DNA of 64,000 bases from Pseudideonella sakaiensis. Its GTDB lineage: Bacteria; Pseudomonadota; Gammaproteobacteria; Burkholderiales; Burkholderiaceae_C. The position numbers and the translations under genes were made by a program. Within the stretch, counting starts at the first letter, position 1; each line of letters begins with the position of its first letter. The notes below the pieces were generated by a model, which worked only from the letters and a program-made list of their open reading frames with translations, did not search any database and was not told the origin of the DNA. The stretch is taken from positions 1 through 64,000 of the forward strand of contig NZ_BBYR01000024.1 in the NCBI RefSeq assembly GCF_001293525.1. The letters are read 5' to 3'. Shown here one piece after another: positions 44,409-55,894 of this stretch.

Positions 44409-45629
44409 ATGGACCTGACCCCCCACTTCCCGATCTACATGGACTACGGCGCCACCACGCCGGTGGACCAGCGCGTGGTGGACGTGATGATCCCGTGGTT
44501 GCGCGAGCACTTCGGCAACCCCGCCTCGCGCAGCCACGCCTGGGGCTGGGAGGCCGAGGAGGCGGTGGAGAAGGCGCGCGGCGAGGTCGCGGCGCTGATC
44601 GGTGCCGACCCGCGCGAGATCGTCTGGACCTCGGGTGCGACCGAGTCCAACAACCTCGCGATCAAGGGTGCGGCTCAGTTCTACAAGACGCGCGGCAAGC
44701 ACCTGGTGACGGTGAAGACCGAGCACAAGGCCGTGCTGGACACGACCCGCGAGCTCGAGCGCCAGGGCTTCGAGGTGACCTACCTCGACGTGCAGGAAGA
44801 CGGCCTGCTCGACCTGGACCGCTTCCGCGACGCGCTGCGGCCCGACACCATCCTGGTGTCGGTGATGCTGGTCAACAACGAGATCGGCGTGATCCAGGAC
44901 ATCCCGGCGATCGGCGCGATCTGCCGCGAGCGCGGCATCGTCTTCCACGTCGACGCGGCCCAGGCCACCGGCAAGGTGGCGATCGATCTGGCCACGCTGC
45001 CGGTCGACCTGATGAGCCTGGCCTCGCACAAGACCTACGGCCCGAAGGGCATCGGCGCGCTGTACGTGCGGCGCAAGCCGCGGGTGCGGCTGGAGGCCCA
45101 GATGCACGGCGGCGGCCACGAGCGCGGCATGCGCTCCGGCACGCTGCCGACGCACCAGATCGTCGGCATGGGCGAGGCCTTCCGGCTGGCGCGCGAGGAA
45201 ATGGCGCAGGAGCTGCCGCGCATCCAGGCGCTGCACCGCCGGCTGCGCGACGGCCTCGGGGCGATCGAGCAGACCTTCCTGAACGGCCACGCCGAGCGCC
45301 GCGTGCCGCACAACCTGAACATGTCCTTCAACTTCGTGGAGGGCGAGTCGCTGATCATGGGCATCAAGGGCATCGCGGTGTCCTCCGGCTCGGCCTGCAC
45401 CTCGGCCAGCCTGGAGCCGAGCTACGTGCTGCGCGCGCTCGGCCGCAGCGACGAGCTGGCCCATTCTAGCCTGCGGATGACGATTGGCCGCTTCACGACC
45501 GACGAAGAGATCGACTACGTCGTGACCACCCTGAAGGAGCGCGTGGCCAAGCTGCGCGAGCTGTCGCCGCTGTGGGACATGCACCAGGAAGGGATCGACC
45601 TCAACACCATCCAGTGGGCGGCGCACTGA
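44409..45629 (+). CDS. iscS: cysteine desulfurase IscS
   Basis: A PLP enzyme of 406 aa that takes sulfur from cysteine and passes it to IscU, tRNA-thiolation and other acceptors. PLP lysine Lys208 ([10 protein letters not shown]) and the mobile-loop cysteine Cys330 ([14 protein letters not shown]) are present. The '[11 protein letters not shown]' opening is typical. Upstream frame extension to 44367 is rejected because the family N-terminus fits the ATG at 44409. It is followed by iscU after 43 bp. Confidence 0.97.
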   Translation: MDLTPHFPIYMDYGATTPVDQRVVDVMIPWLREHFGNPASRSHAWGWEAEEAVEKARGEVAALIGADPREIVWTSGATESNNLAIKGAAQFYKTRGKHLVTVKTEHKAVLDTTRELERQGFEVTYLDVQEDGLLDLDRFRDALRPDTILVSVMLVNNEIGVIQDIPAIGAICRERGIVFHVDAAQATGKVAIDLATLPVDLMSLASHKTYGPKGIGALYVRRKPRVRLEAQMHGGGHERGMRSGTLPTHQIVGMGEAFRLAREEMAQELPRIQALHRRLRDGLGAIEQTFLNGHAERRVPHNLNMSFNFVEGESLIMGIKGIAVSSGSACTSASLEPSYVLRALGRSDELAHSSLRMTIGRFTTDEEIDYVVTTLKERVAKLRELSPLWDMHQEGIDLNTIQWAAH

Positions 45630-45672
45630 GCGCGGCCACGGATACGACGAACACGCACCAGGGAGTCCAGCG

Positions 45673-46083
45673 ATGGCCTACAGCGACAAAGTCATCGACC
45701 ATTACGAGAACCCGCGCAATGTCGGCGCCTTCGACAAGGGCGACGAGACGGTCGGCACCGGCATGGTCGGCGCGCCGGCCTGCGGCGACGTGATGAAGCT
45801 GCAGATCAAGGTCAACCCGGCCACCGGCCTGATCGAGGACGCGAAGTTCAAGACCTACGGCTGCGGCTCGGCGATCGCGTCGAGCTCGCTCGTGACCGAG
45901 TGGGTGAAGGGCAAGTCGCTCGATGAGGCGCTGTCGATCCGGAACACCCAGATCGCCGAGGAGCTGGCGCTGCCGCCGGTGAAGATCCACTGCTCGATCC
46001 TGGCCGAGGACGCGATCAAGGCCGCGGTCAGCGACTACCGCGCCAAGACCGGCGCCGCCGTCGATCCGGCCACCGCCCGGTGA
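45673..46083 (+). CDS. iscU: Fe-S cluster scaffold IscU
   Basis: The scaffold of 136 aa on which [2Fe-2S] clusters are built. Cluster-binding Cys37, Cys64 and Cys107 and Asp39 are present, and the LPPVK motif (100-104) recognised by HscA is intact. The last bases overlap an in-frame GTG upstream of iscA. Slightly longer C-terminus than in E. coli. Confidence 0.97.
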   Translation: MAYSDKVIDHYENPRNVGAFDKGDETVGTGMVGAPACGDVMKLQIKVNPATGLIEDAKFKTYGCGSAIASSSLVTEWVKGKSLDEALSIRNTQIAEELALPPVKIHCSILAEDAIKAAVSDYRAKTGAAVDPATAR

Positions 46084-46088
46084 CGCCG

Positions 46089-46412
46089 ATGGCGGTGACC
46101 CTGACGGAGGCCGCGGCGCGCCACGTGACGCGCTACCTGGCCAAGCGCGGCAAGGGCGTGGGCGTGCGCCTGGGCGTCAAGACCACGGGCTGCTCGGGCC
46201 TGGCCTACAAGCTCGAGTACGCCGACGACATCGCGCCCGAGGACCGCGTCTTCGAGGGCCATGGCGTGAAGGTGCTGGTCGACCCGAAGAGCCTGCCCTA
46301 CATCGACGGCACCGAGCTCGACTTCGTCCGCGAGGGCCTGAACGAAGGCTTCAAGTTCCGCAATCCGCACGAGAAGGACCGCTGCGGCTGCGGCGAATCC
46401 TTCCGCATCTGA
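46089..46412 (+). CDS. iscA: A-type Fe-S carrier IscA
   Basis: A carrier of 107 aa. The three conserved cysteines Cys35, Cys99 and Cys101 (TTGCSGLAY and DRCGCGESF) are in place. ATG at 46089 fits the family start [10 protein letters not shown]; a GTG at 46080 overlapping the iscU stop would add three residues and could couple translation. Confidence 0.95.
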   Translation: MAVTLTEAAARHVTRYLAKRGKGVGVRLGVKTTGCSGLAYKLEYADDIAPEDRVFEGHGVKVLVDPKSLPYIDGTELDFVREGLNEGFKFRNPHEKDRCGCGESFRI

Positions 46413-46536
46413 CGCGGCGCCGGCCCGCGGCACCGTCCGGTCGCCCGGGCCCGCGGGCGCCTGCCTGCGCCGGTGCCGACGCCGGCTGCGATCCTTTCCC
46501 GCCGCGCGGCCGCATGCCGCCGTGAACCGCTGACCC

Positions 46537-47058
46537 ATGGCGATCGACAGCGACGACTTCGAACTCCTCGGCGTGCCGCGGCGATTCGCGCAGGACCGCG
46601 CGCAGCTGGACGAGCGCTGGCGCCGCCTGCAGGCCCAGGTGCATCCCGACCGCCACGTCACCGCCGGGGCCGCGGCCCAGCGCGTGGCGATGCAATGGGC
46701 CGTGCGCGTCGACGAGGCCTACCGCAGGCTGCGCGATCCGCTGCGACGCGCGGCCTACCTCTGCGAGCTGCAGGGCGTGCCGATCGACGCCGAGCGCAAC
46801 ACCGCGATGCCGTCCGAGTTCCTGGTCCGGCAGATGGCCTGGCGCGAGGCGCTCGACGAGGCCGGCCGCGATGCGGCCGCCGTCGCCCGCCTGGCCGACG
46901 AGGTCGCGTCGCACCAGCGCGCGGCCTTCGAGCGCCTGGCCCACACCCTCGACGAGCAGGGCGATGCGGCCGGCGCCGCGGCCCAGGTGCGCGCGCTGAT
47001 GTTCGTGGAGCGCTTCGCCGACGACGTCGCGGCCCGCCTGGACGCGCTGGAGACCTAG
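46537..47058 (+). CDS. hscB: J-domain co-chaperone HscB
   Basis: Delivers IscU to HscA and stimulates its ATPase. The 173-aa protein has a short J-domain with the HPD motif at 36-38 and a C-terminal three-helix IscU-binding domain ([14 protein letters not shown] and following). hscA begins 13 bp after its stop. The 124-bp gap between iscA and hscB shows no promoter I would defend. Confidence 0.94.
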   Translation: MAIDSDDFELLGVPRRFAQDRAQLDERWRRLQAQVHPDRHVTAGAAAQRVAMQWAVRVDEAYRRLRDPLRRAAYLCELQGVPIDAERNTAMPSEFLVRQMAWREALDEAGRDAAAVARLADEVASHQRAAFERLAHTLDEQGDAAGAAAQVRALMFVERFADDVAARLDALET

Positions 47059-47071
47059 GACAATCCCGGCC

Positions 47072-48928
47072 ATGGCCCTGTTGCAGATCTCCGAACCCGG
47101 CGCCTCGCCGGACCCCCACCAGCGCCGCATCGCGGTCGGCATCGACCTGGGCACGACGCATTCGCTGGTCGCGGCCGTGCGCCACGGCGTCGCCGAGTGC
47201 CTGCCCGATGCGGCGGGCCGCGTCATCCTGCCCTCGGCGGTGCGCTACCTCGCGGGCGGCCGGCGCCAGATCGGCCACGACGCGCTGGCCGCGGCGGCGC
47301 TGGATCCGCGCAACACCATCGTCTCGGTCAAGCGCTTCATGGGCCGGGCGCGGGCGGACGTCGCCGATGCCGGCAAGCTGCCCTACGAGTTCGCCGACGG
47401 CGCCGGCATGCTGAAGCTGCGCACGGTGGAAGGCGACAAGTCGCCGGTCGAGGTCTCGGCCGAGATCCTGGCCACGCTGCGCCAGCGCGCCGAGGACAGC
47501 TTCGACGACGAGCTCTACGGTGCCGTCGTCACCGTGCCGGCCTACTTCGACGATGCCCAGCGGCAGGCCACCAAGGATGCGGCGGAACTGGCCGGCCTGA
47601 ACGTGCTGCGCCTGCTCAACGAGCCGACGGCTGCCGCCATCGCCTACGGGCTGGACCATGGCGCCGAAGGCCTCTACCTCGTCTACGACCTCGGCGGCGG
47701 CACCTTCGACGTGTCGCTGCTGCGGCTGTCGCGCGGCGTCTTCGAGGTGGTCGCCACCGGTGGCGACAGCGCGCTCGGCGGCGACGACTTCGACCGGCTG
47801 CTGGCCGACGCGGCACTGGCCCAGGCGGGCCTGGAGGCGGTGTCGCCGCAGGACAAGCGCGCGGTGCTGGTGGCCGCCCGGGCGGCGAAGGAGAAGCTGT
47901 CCACGGCCGACCAGGCGACGCTGGCCTGCCCGCTGTCGGCCGGCGAGCTGGACGTGCGCATCGGCCGCGCGCAGTTCGAGGCCCTGGCGCGCCCGCTGCT
48001 GGACCGCACCGCGCAGGCGCTGCGCAAGGTGCTGCGCGATGCGCGCCTGCAGCGCGACGAGGTGCAGGGCGTGGTGCTGGTCGGCGGCGCCACCCGCATG
48101 CCGATGGTGCGCGAGCTGCTGGAGGCCCAGTTCGGCCGGCCGCCGCTGACCGACCTGAACCCCGACGAGGTGGTCGCGCTTGGCGCCGCGATCCAGGCCA
48201 ACGCGCTGGCCGGGCAGGGCGGCGGCGACGAGCTGCTGCTGCTGGACGTGATCCCGCTGTCGCTGGGCATCGAGACCATGGGCGGCCTGGTGGAACGCAT
48301 CGTGCCGCGCAATTCGTCCATTCCCACCAGCCGCGCGCAGGACTTCACCACCTTCAAGGACGGCCAGACCGCGATGGCCATCCACGTGCTGCAGGGCGAG
48401 CGCGAGCAGGTCGAGCACTGCCGCTCGCTGGCGCGCTTCGAGCTGCGCGGCATCCCGCCGATGGCCGCCGGCGCGGCGCGCATCCGCGTGAGCTTCCAGA
48501 TCGATGCCGACGGGCTGCTCAGCGTCGGCGCGCGCGAGCTGGGCTCGGGCGTCGAGGCGCAGGTCGTGGTGAAGCCCAGCTACGGGCTGGCCGACGAGGA
48601 CGTCGCGCGCATGCTCGCCGAGGGCTTCGGTGCCGCCGAGGAGGACATGCGCGACCGCCGGCTGCGCGAGGCCCGCGTCGAGGCCGAGCGGCTGCTGCTG
48701 GCCACCACGTCCGCGCTGGCCGCCGACGGCGACCTGCTGGATGCCGCGGCGCGAGCGCGCGTCGATGCGGCGATGCAGGCGGTCGGCGAGGCGCGCGAGG
48801 AGGGCGACGCCGCGGCGATCGACGCCGCCGTCGAGGCCCTGGCCCAGGCCACCGAGGGTTTCGCGGCCGAGCGCATGAACCGCGGCATCCGCCAGGCCCT
48901 GGCCGGCCGGCGCGTCGACGAGGTCTGA
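47072..48928 (+). CDS. hscA: Hsp70-type chaperone HscA
   Basis: A specialised Hsp70 of 618 aa that helps move clusters from IscU to target proteins. The ATPase domain shows [35 protein letters not shown] and [16 protein letters not shown]; the substrate domain follows from about residue 390 ([20 protein letters not shown]). Fdx is 10 bp downstream. Length matches E. coli HscA. Confidence 0.96.
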   Translation: MALLQISEPGASPDPHQRRIAVGIDLGTTHSLVAAVRHGVAECLPDAAGRVILPSAVRYLAGGRRQIGHDALAAAALDPRNTIVSVKRFMGRARADVADAGKLPYEFADGAGMLKLRTVEGDKSPVEVSAEILATLRQRAEDSFDDELYGAVVTVPAYFDDAQRQATKDAAELAGLNVLRLLNEPTAAAIAYGLDHGAEGLYLVYDLGGGTFDVSLLRLSRGVFEVVATGGDSALGGDDFDRLLADAALAQAGLEAVSPQDKRAVLVAARAAKEKLSTADQATLACPLSAGELDVRIGRAQFEALARPLLDRTAQALRKVLRDARLQRDEVQGVVLVGGATRMPMVRELLEAQFGRPPLTDLNPDEVVALGAAIQANALAGQGGGDELLLLDVIPLSLGIETMGGLVERIVPRNSSIPTSRAQDFTTFKDGQTAMAIHVLQGEREQVEHCRSLARFELRGIPPMAAGAARIRVSFQIDADGLLSVGARELGSGVEAQVVVKPSYGLADEDVARMLAEGFGAAEEDMRDRRLREARVEAERLLLATTSALAADGDLLDAAARARVDAAMQAVGEAREEGDAAAIDAAVEALAQATEGFAAERMNRGIRQALAGRRVDEV

Positions 48929-48938
48929 ACCCCGCACC

Positions 48939-49277
48939 ATGCCCACGATCAAGATCCTTCCCCATCCCGAGTACTGCCCCGAGGGCCGGCAGATCGAGTC
49001 GCCGGCCGGCACCTCGGTCTGCGAGGCCCTGCTGGAGCACGGCATCCCGATCGAGCACGCCTGCGAGATGAGCTGCGCCTGCACCACCTGCCACGTCATC
49101 GTGCGCGAGGGCTACGCGTCGCTCGGCCAGATGGACGAGACCGAGGAGGACCTGCTCGACCGCGCGTGGGGCCTCGAGCCGGACTCGCGTCTGTCGTGCC
49201 AGGCCATCCTCGCCGCGCGCGACATCACCATCGAGATCCCGCGCTACACCATCAACCACGCCAAGGAACGGCATTGA
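48939..49277 (+). CDS. fdx: ISC-type [2Fe-2S] ferredoxin
   Basis: An adrenodoxin-like ferredoxin of 112 aa supplying electrons for cluster assembly. Ligands are Cys42, Cys48, Cys51 and Cys87 in the C-x5-C-x2-C-x35-C arrangement; Cys46 is the usual extra cysteine. It is the last isc gene. No iscX lies in the 52 bp before tsaD. Confidence 0.95.
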   Translation: MPTIKILPHPEYCPEGRQIESPAGTSVCEALLEHGIPIEHACEMSCACTTCHVIVREGYASLGQMDETEEDLLDRAWGLEPDSRLSCQAILAARDITIEIPRYTINHAKERH

Positions 49278-49329
49278 ACGCTTCCCCGCGCGCCGGCCGG
49301 CGGCCGCGCGGCCCGGGCGGGGCGCGGTG

Positions 49330-50376
49330 ATGCAGGTCCTGGGCATCGAATCCTCCTGCGACGAGACCGGCGTGGCGCTGGTGGACGCGCCCGCGGACCC
49401 GGCCCGCGTGCCGCGCCTGCTCGCGCAGGCGCTGCACAGCCAGATCGACATGCACCAGGCCTATGGCGGCGTGGTTCCGGAACTGGCCTCGCGCGACCAC
49501 ATCCGCCGCGTGCTGCCGCTCGCGCGGCACGTGCTCGAGGCCGCCGGCGTGGCCCGCGAGGGCATCGGCCTGGTGGCCTACACCCGCGGCCCGGGCCTCG
49601 CGGGTGCGCTGCTGGTCGGCGCCGGGGTGGCGGCCGCGCTCGCGACCGCGCTGCAGCGGCCGCTGGTCGGCGTGCACCACCTCGAGGGCCACCTGCTGTC
49701 GCCCTTCCTGTCGGCCGATCCGCCCGCCTTTCCCTTCGTCGCGCTGCTGGTCTCGGGCGGCCATACCCAGCTGATGCGGGTCGACGACGTCGGCGCCTAC
49801 CGGCTGCTCGGCGAGACCATCGACGACGCGGCCGGCGAGGCCTTCGACAAGTCGGCCAAGCTGCTCGGCCTGCCCTACCCGGGCGGTCCGGCGCTGGCCC
49901 GGCTGGCCGAGTCCGGCGACCCGGCGGCGTTCGCGTTGCCGCGGCCCCTGCTGCACGACGGATCGCTCGACTTCTCCTTCGCGGGCCTGAAGACCGCGGT
50001 GCGCACGCAGGTGCAGCGGCTCGGCGACGCCCTCGACGAGGGCCGCCGTGCCGACCTCGCGGCGGCGACCCAGGAGGCGATCGTCGAGGTGCTGGTGCGC
50101 AAGGCGCTGGCGGCCGTCGAGCGCTGCGGGCTCGATCGGCTGGTCGTTGCCGGCGGCGTCGGTGCGAACCGGCGCCTGCGCGAGCGGCTGGACGACGCGG
50201 CCCGCCGGCGCGGGCTGCGCGTGCACTACCCCGAGCTGGCGCTGTGCACCGACAACGGCGCGATGATCGCGCTGGCGGCCGCGATGCGCTGGCAGCGGGG
50301 CCGCGCCGCGCCGCAGGATCGCCCGCGCTTCGACGTGCTGCCGCGCTGGCCGCTGGCCGAGGTCGGCGGGGGCTGA
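49330..50376 (+). CDS. tsaD: tRNA N6-adenosine threonylcarbamoyltransferase TsaD
   Basis: Catalyses the transfer step of t6A37 formation on ANN-decoding tRNAs; 348 aa. Seen: [20 protein letters not shown], the metal-binding [50 protein letters not shown] and [15 protein letters not shown] at 49330 is preferred to the adjacent GTG at 49327. It lies 52 bp after fdx in the same direction, so it may be read from the isc promoter. Confidence 0.97.
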   Translation: MQVLGIESSCDETGVALVDAPADPARVPRLLAQALHSQIDMHQAYGGVVPELASRDHIRRVLPLARHVLEAAGVAREGIGLVAYTRGPGLAGALLVGAGVAAALATALQRPLVGVHHLEGHLLSPFLSADPPAFPFVALLVSGGHTQLMRVDDVGAYRLLGETIDDAAGEAFDKSAKLLGLPYPGGPALARLAESGDPAAFALPRPLLHDGSLDFSFAGLKTAVRTQVQRLGDALDEGRRADLAAATQEAIVEVLVRKALAAVERCGLDRLVVAGGVGANRRLRERLDDAARRRGLRVHYPELALCTDNGAMIALAAAMRWQRGRAAPQDRPRFDVLPRWPLAEVGGG

Positions 50377-50404
50377 GCTCCGTCGTCGTGCCGACGCGCC
50401 TCCG

Positions 50405-50410
50405 TAGAAT
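50405..50410 (+). promoter_or_regulatory. -10-like box upstream of the binding-protein gene
   Basis: TAGAAT followed by CCCG, 52 nt before the TTG start, matching the TAnAATC pattern at other units here. No clear -35. Confidence 0.35.
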
Positions 50411-50461
50411 CCCGCGGGCTCGGCGCGACCCGCGCGCCGTACCGCCCAGGAGCTTCTCCGA

Positions 50462-51835
50462 TTGCAGACTGACCGGACCCTGCCGGCAGGCGTCGCCGCC
50501 TCGCCGCTGCGATCGCCGCGGCCCCGCCGCGACCTGTTCGTCGCCCTCGCGCTCGCCGTCGGACTGGCCGCCGTGTGGCCGGCATGCGCGCAGCCCGCCC
50601 CGCCGGCGCCCGCACCGGCCGCCGCGCCGATCCGCATCGCGCTGATCGAGGGCCTGTCGGGCAGCTTCGCCAATGCCGGCGAGGCGGTGTACCGCAACCT
50701 GCTGCTCGCGGTGGAGCGCGTCAACGCGCGCGGCGGCGTGCGCCTGCGCGACGGCGCGCGGCCGCTGCAGCTGCTGCGCTACGACAGCAAGGGCACGACC
50801 GAGGAGGCGATCGCGATGCTGCGCGCCGCGCTCGATGCCGGCGCCGGCGTGGTGATGCAGGGCAACAGCTCCTCGGCCGCGGCGGCGCTGGTCGATGCGC
50901 TGAACAAGCACAACGAGCGCGAGCCGCAGCGCCAGGCGATCTTCCTGAACTATTCCGCCGTCGATCCGGCGCTGACCAACGAGAAGTGCAGCTTCTGGCA
51001 CTTCCGCTTCGACGCGCACGCGGACATGCGCCTGGCCGCGCTGACCGAGGTGCTGCGCCGCGATGCCGCGGTGCGCCGCATCTACCTGATCGGCCAGGAC
51101 TACAGCTTCGGCCAGTACGTGCTCAAGCGCGGCCGCGAGATGCTGCGCGAGAAGCGGCCCGACATCGAGGTGGTGGGCGACGAGCTGCACCCCATGGGCC
51201 GCGTGAAGGACTTCGCGCCCTATGCGGCGAAGATCAAGGCCAGCGGCGCCCAGGCGGTGCTGACCGGCAACTGGGGCAACGACCTGACGCTGCTGGTGAA
51301 GGCGGCCCGCGAGGCCGGCGTCGACGCGCGCTTCTACACCTTCTACGGCAATGGCCTGGGCGCGCCGGCCGCGATCGGCGAGGCCGGGGTGGGGCGGGTG
51401 CTGGCGGTCGCGGAGTGGCATCCGAACCTCGGCACGCCGGCCTCCGACGCCTTCTACGACGCCTTCCGCCAGCGCTTCCCGAAGCCGCAGGACGACTACG
51501 TGCACGCGCGCATGCATGCGATGGTGGAGTTGCTCGCCGGCGCCATCGAGCGGGCGAACAGCACCCAGGCGGCGGCGGTGGCGCTCGCGCTCGAAGGCGC
51601 CAGCCTGGCCGGCACGCCGCTGGCCGAGTTCCACCAGGGCACGCTGCGCGCATCCGACCACCAGTTCATCCAGCCGCTGGTGGTCAGCGAGATGCAGCGC
51701 GTCGGCACGCCCGGCGTGCGCTTCGACAACGAAGGCTCCGGCTACGGCTTCCGCACCGTGCTGCGGCTGCCCCCGGCGCAGACGGAGCTGCCGACCACCT
51801 GCCGCATGAGCCGTCCGTCCCCGGAGCGCCCCTGA
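50462..51835 (+). CDS. ABC-type branched-chain amino-acid/amide periplasmic binding protein
   Basis: A 457-aa type I periplasmic binding protein of the Leu/Ile/Val family. A twin-arginine-like basic N-terminus and the hydrophobic LFVALALAVGLAAVWPACAQ form the signal. The mature protein opens IRIALIEGLSGSFANAGEAV and contains VYLIGQDYSFGQY-like residues (IYLIGQDYSFGQYVLKRG). TTG at 50462 is chosen because AGGAG is 9 nt upstream. No permease or ATPase genes are adjacent. Its TGA overlaps the next ATG (TGATG), tying it to the aminotransferase. Confidence 0.9.
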   Translation: MQTDRTLPAGVAASPLRSPRPRRDLFVALALAVGLAAVWPACAQPAPPAPAPAAAPIRIALIEGLSGSFANAGEAVYRNLLLAVERVNARGGVRLRDGARPLQLLRYDSKGTTEEAIAMLRAALDAGAGVVMQGNSSSAAAALVDALNKHNEREPQRQAIFLNYSAVDPALTNEKCSFWHFRFDAHADMRLAALTEVLRRDAAVRRIYLIGQDYSFGQYVLKRGREMLREKRPDIEVVGDELHPMGRVKDFAPYAAKIKASGAQAVLTGNWGNDLTLLVKAAREAGVDARFYTFYGNGLGAPAAIGEAGVGRVLAVAEWHPNLGTPASDAFYDAFRQRFPKPQDDYVHARMHAMVELLAGAIERANSTQAAAVALALEGASLAGTPLAEFHQGTLRASDHQFIQPLVVSEMQRVGTPGVRFDNEGSGYGFRTVLRLPPAQTELPTTCRMSRPSPERP

Positions 51836-53052
51836 TGACCTTCCCCACCCCTGCCCCTGGCCGCGTGCCGCGCGCCCGCGACAGCGTCGAAGGCCTGCCC
51901 GGCTCGCGCATCCGCGAGGTGGCGAATGCGGCGCTCGGCCGCGACGACGTGCTGCCGTTCTGGTTCGGCGAGAGCGACGAGCCGACGCCGGCCCCGGTGC
52001 GCGAGGCGGCCGCCGCCTCGCTGGCCGCCGGCGAGACCTTCTATTCGCACAACCTCGGCCTGCCCGCGTTGCGCGAGGCGATCGCCGCCTACATGGCCGG
52101 GCTGCATCCCGCGGTGGGCGCGGAACGCATCGCCGTGACCTCCGGCGGCGTGAACGCGCTGATGGTGGCGATGCAGGCGCTGGTCGACCCGGGCGACGAG
52201 GTGGTCGCCGTCGTGCCGCTGTGGCCGAACCTGACCGCGCAGGCGCAGATCCTCGGCGCACGGGTGCGCCGCTTCGCGCTGCGCAGCGACTCCGACCGGC
52301 CGCAGGACGGCTGGCGCCTCGACCTCGACGGCCTGCTCGCGGCGATCACGCCCGCCACGCGCGTGCTGCTGCTGAACGCACCCAACAACCCCACCGGCTG
52401 GACGCTGGACGCGCAGCAGCAGGCCGCGCTGCTGGCGCACTGCCGCGCCACCGGCACCTGGATCGTCGCCGACGAGGTCTACGAGCGGGTCTACTTCGGC
52501 CCGGGTCGCGCGGTCGGCGCACCGGTCGCCGCGCCCAGCTTCCTGGACCTCGGCGCGCCCGACGACCGGCTCGTCGTCGTCCACAGCTTCTCGAAGAGCT
52601 TCCTGATGACCGGCTGGCGCCTGGGCTGGATGGTGCTGCCGCCCGCGCTGGTGCCGGCCGTCGGCAAGCTGCTGGAGTTCAACACCTCCTGCGCGCCCGT
52701 GTTCGTGCAGCGCGCGGGCATCGCGGCGCTCGGGCTGGGCGAGGCCCTGGTCGCCGAGGTGACCGGGCGGCTGCGCCTGTGCCGGGACACCCTGCTGCCG
52801 CTGCTGGCGGCGACGCCGCGGGTGCAGGTGGCCACGCCGGCCGGCGGCATGTACGCCTTCTTCCGGGTCGACGGCGAAGCGGACTCGCTCGCGCTCGCGA
52901 AGCGCCTCGTGGCCGAGGCCGGGCTCGGCCTCGCGCCGGGCGTGGCCTTCGGCGACGAGGGCGAGGGCTGGCTGCGCTGGTGCTTCGCGTCGCGCGACCC
53001 GGCGCGGCTGGAGGAGGGGGTGCGGCGGCTGCGCGCCGGCCTCGGGCTATAA
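51835..53052 (+). CDS. class I/II PLP aminotransferase
   Basis: A 405-aa fold-type I aminotransferase. Seen: NAPNNPTGWTL, DEVYERVYF, and the PLP lysine Lys254 in SFSKSFLMTGWRLGWMV. The general form is that of aspartate/aromatic-type enzymes; the amino donor and acceptor cannot be told. It is translationally coupled to an upstream amino-acid-type binding protein, so it may act on the imported compound (inference). Its TAA stop lies inside the -10 box of rpsO. Confidence 0.9.
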   Translation: MTFPTPAPGRVPRARDSVEGLPGSRIREVANAALGRDDVLPFWFGESDEPTPAPVREAAAASLAAGETFYSHNLGLPALREAIAAYMAGLHPAVGAERIAVTSGGVNALMVAMQALVDPGDEVVAVVPLWPNLTAQAQILGARVRRFALRSDSDRPQDGWRLDLDGLLAAITPATRVLLLNAPNNPTGWTLDAQQQAALLAHCRATGTWIVADEVYERVYFGPGRAVGAPVAAPSFLDLGAPDDRLVVVHSFSKSFLMTGWRLGWMVLPPALVPAVGKLLEFNTSCAPVFVQRAGIAALGLGEALVAEVTGRLRLCRDTLLPLLAATPRVQVATPAGGMYAFFRVDGEADSLALAKRLVAEAGLGLAPGVAFGDEGEGWLRWCFASRDPARLEEGVRRLRAGLGL

Positions 53053-53053
53053 T
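53048..53053 (+). promoter_or_regulatory. rpsO -10 box
   Basis: A perfect TATAAT that contains the TAA stop of the aminotransferase gene. The predicted start near 53060 gives a leader of about 195 nt before rpsO. The expected -35 position is GC-rich and unlike the consensus. Confidence 0.55.
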
Positions 53054-53059
53054 CGACAG

Positions 53060-53255
53060 GCTTTGCGCAAGGCGGGCGCCGTCAGGGGCCCGGCAGGGCA
53101 CGTCCGGCGGGTCTTCCGTCGGCGGGGTCGTCGGGCGGTGGTGAATCGCCCGCCGGGCCTCCTTCCTCGCACGGCGCCGGTCGCTTCCACCGGCGTTCGC
53201 AAGTCCCACACCGGCCACGGGCGACGCACGCCCACGCCGGACCACCGGAAACGAC
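53060..53255 (+). promoter_or_regulatory. long structured rpsO leader
   Basis: A leader of about 195 nt without a convincing frame but with several possible hairpins, for example CGGGCG (53132-53137) with CGCCCG (53147-53152). rpsO leaders in several bacteria bind S15 to shut off their own translation. That this one does so is inference. Confidence 0.35.
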
Positions 53256-53525
53256 ATGACTGCCACCACGGCCGACAAGGCGGAAATCATCAAGGCCCAC
53301 GCGCGCGGCGCGAACGACACCGGTTCGCCGGAAGTGCAGGTCGCGCTGCTGACGGCGCGCATCAACGCGCTGACGCCGCACTTCAAGGCGCACCTGAAGG
53401 ACCACCACGGCCGGCGCGGCCTGCTCAAGCTGGTGAACGCCCGCAAGAGCCTGCTGGCCTACCTGAAGTCGCGCGACGCCGAGCGCTACACCGCGCTCAT
53501 CCAGAAGCTCGGCCTGCGCAAGTAA
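53256..53525 (+). CDS. rpsO: 30S ribosomal protein S15
   Basis: An 89-aa primary 16S rRNA-binding protein, also part of the B4 bridge to the 50S subunit. [20 protein letters not shown] and the [20 protein letters not shown] helix are typical. It precedes pnp, the order conserved in most proteobacteria, with an intrinsic terminator between them. Confidence 0.98.
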   Translation: MTATTADKAEIIKAHARGANDTGSPEVQVALLTARINALTPHFKAHLKDHHGRRGLLKLVNARKSLLAYLKSRDAERYTALIQKLGLRK

Positions 53526-53543
53526 TCCGCGGCGAACGACGAG

Positions 53544-53574
53544 AAGCCTGTCTGGGAACCCAGCACAGGCTTTT
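53544..53574 (+). terminator. rpsO intrinsic terminator
   Basis: AGCCTGT (53545-53551) pairs with ACAGGCT (53565-53571), continued by CTGGG/CCCAG with a one-base bulge, and TTTT ends at 53574. It lies 19 nt after the rpsO stop and should reduce read-through into pnp. Confidence 0.88.
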
Positions 53575-53622
53575 CGCGTTTTCCGGCGTCCTTCCCGGGC
53601 GCGCGCTCGCTCCGACGACGGT

Positions 53623-53667
53623 GTGTCATTCCACGGGTGCTCGGCGCGAGCACCGCTGGAATGGCAC
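53623..53667 (+). promoter_or_regulatory. long hairpin in the pnp leader, probable RNase III/PNPase autoregulation site
   Basis: An outer stem of 11 bp (53623-53633 with 53657-53667, one G-U pair), a symmetric 2x2 internal loop, an inner stem of 8 bp (53636-53643 with 53647-53654) and a 3-nt loop. It lies 90 nt before the pnp ATG. In E. coli a comparable double-stranded leader is cut by RNase III, allowing PNPase to repress its own message. There is no T-run, so it is not a terminator. Confidence 0.8.
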
Positions 53668-53757
53668 CGCGCGACGGGCCGGGAGTCCGGGTCACCCCAG
53701 AACAGCCCCGCAGGGTCCGTCCGACGACGGCCGCCGGGGCAACCACCGGAGATCACC

Positions 53758-55878
<2,121 letters not shown>

Positions 55879-55894
55879 CGTGGCGGGCGCGGAC

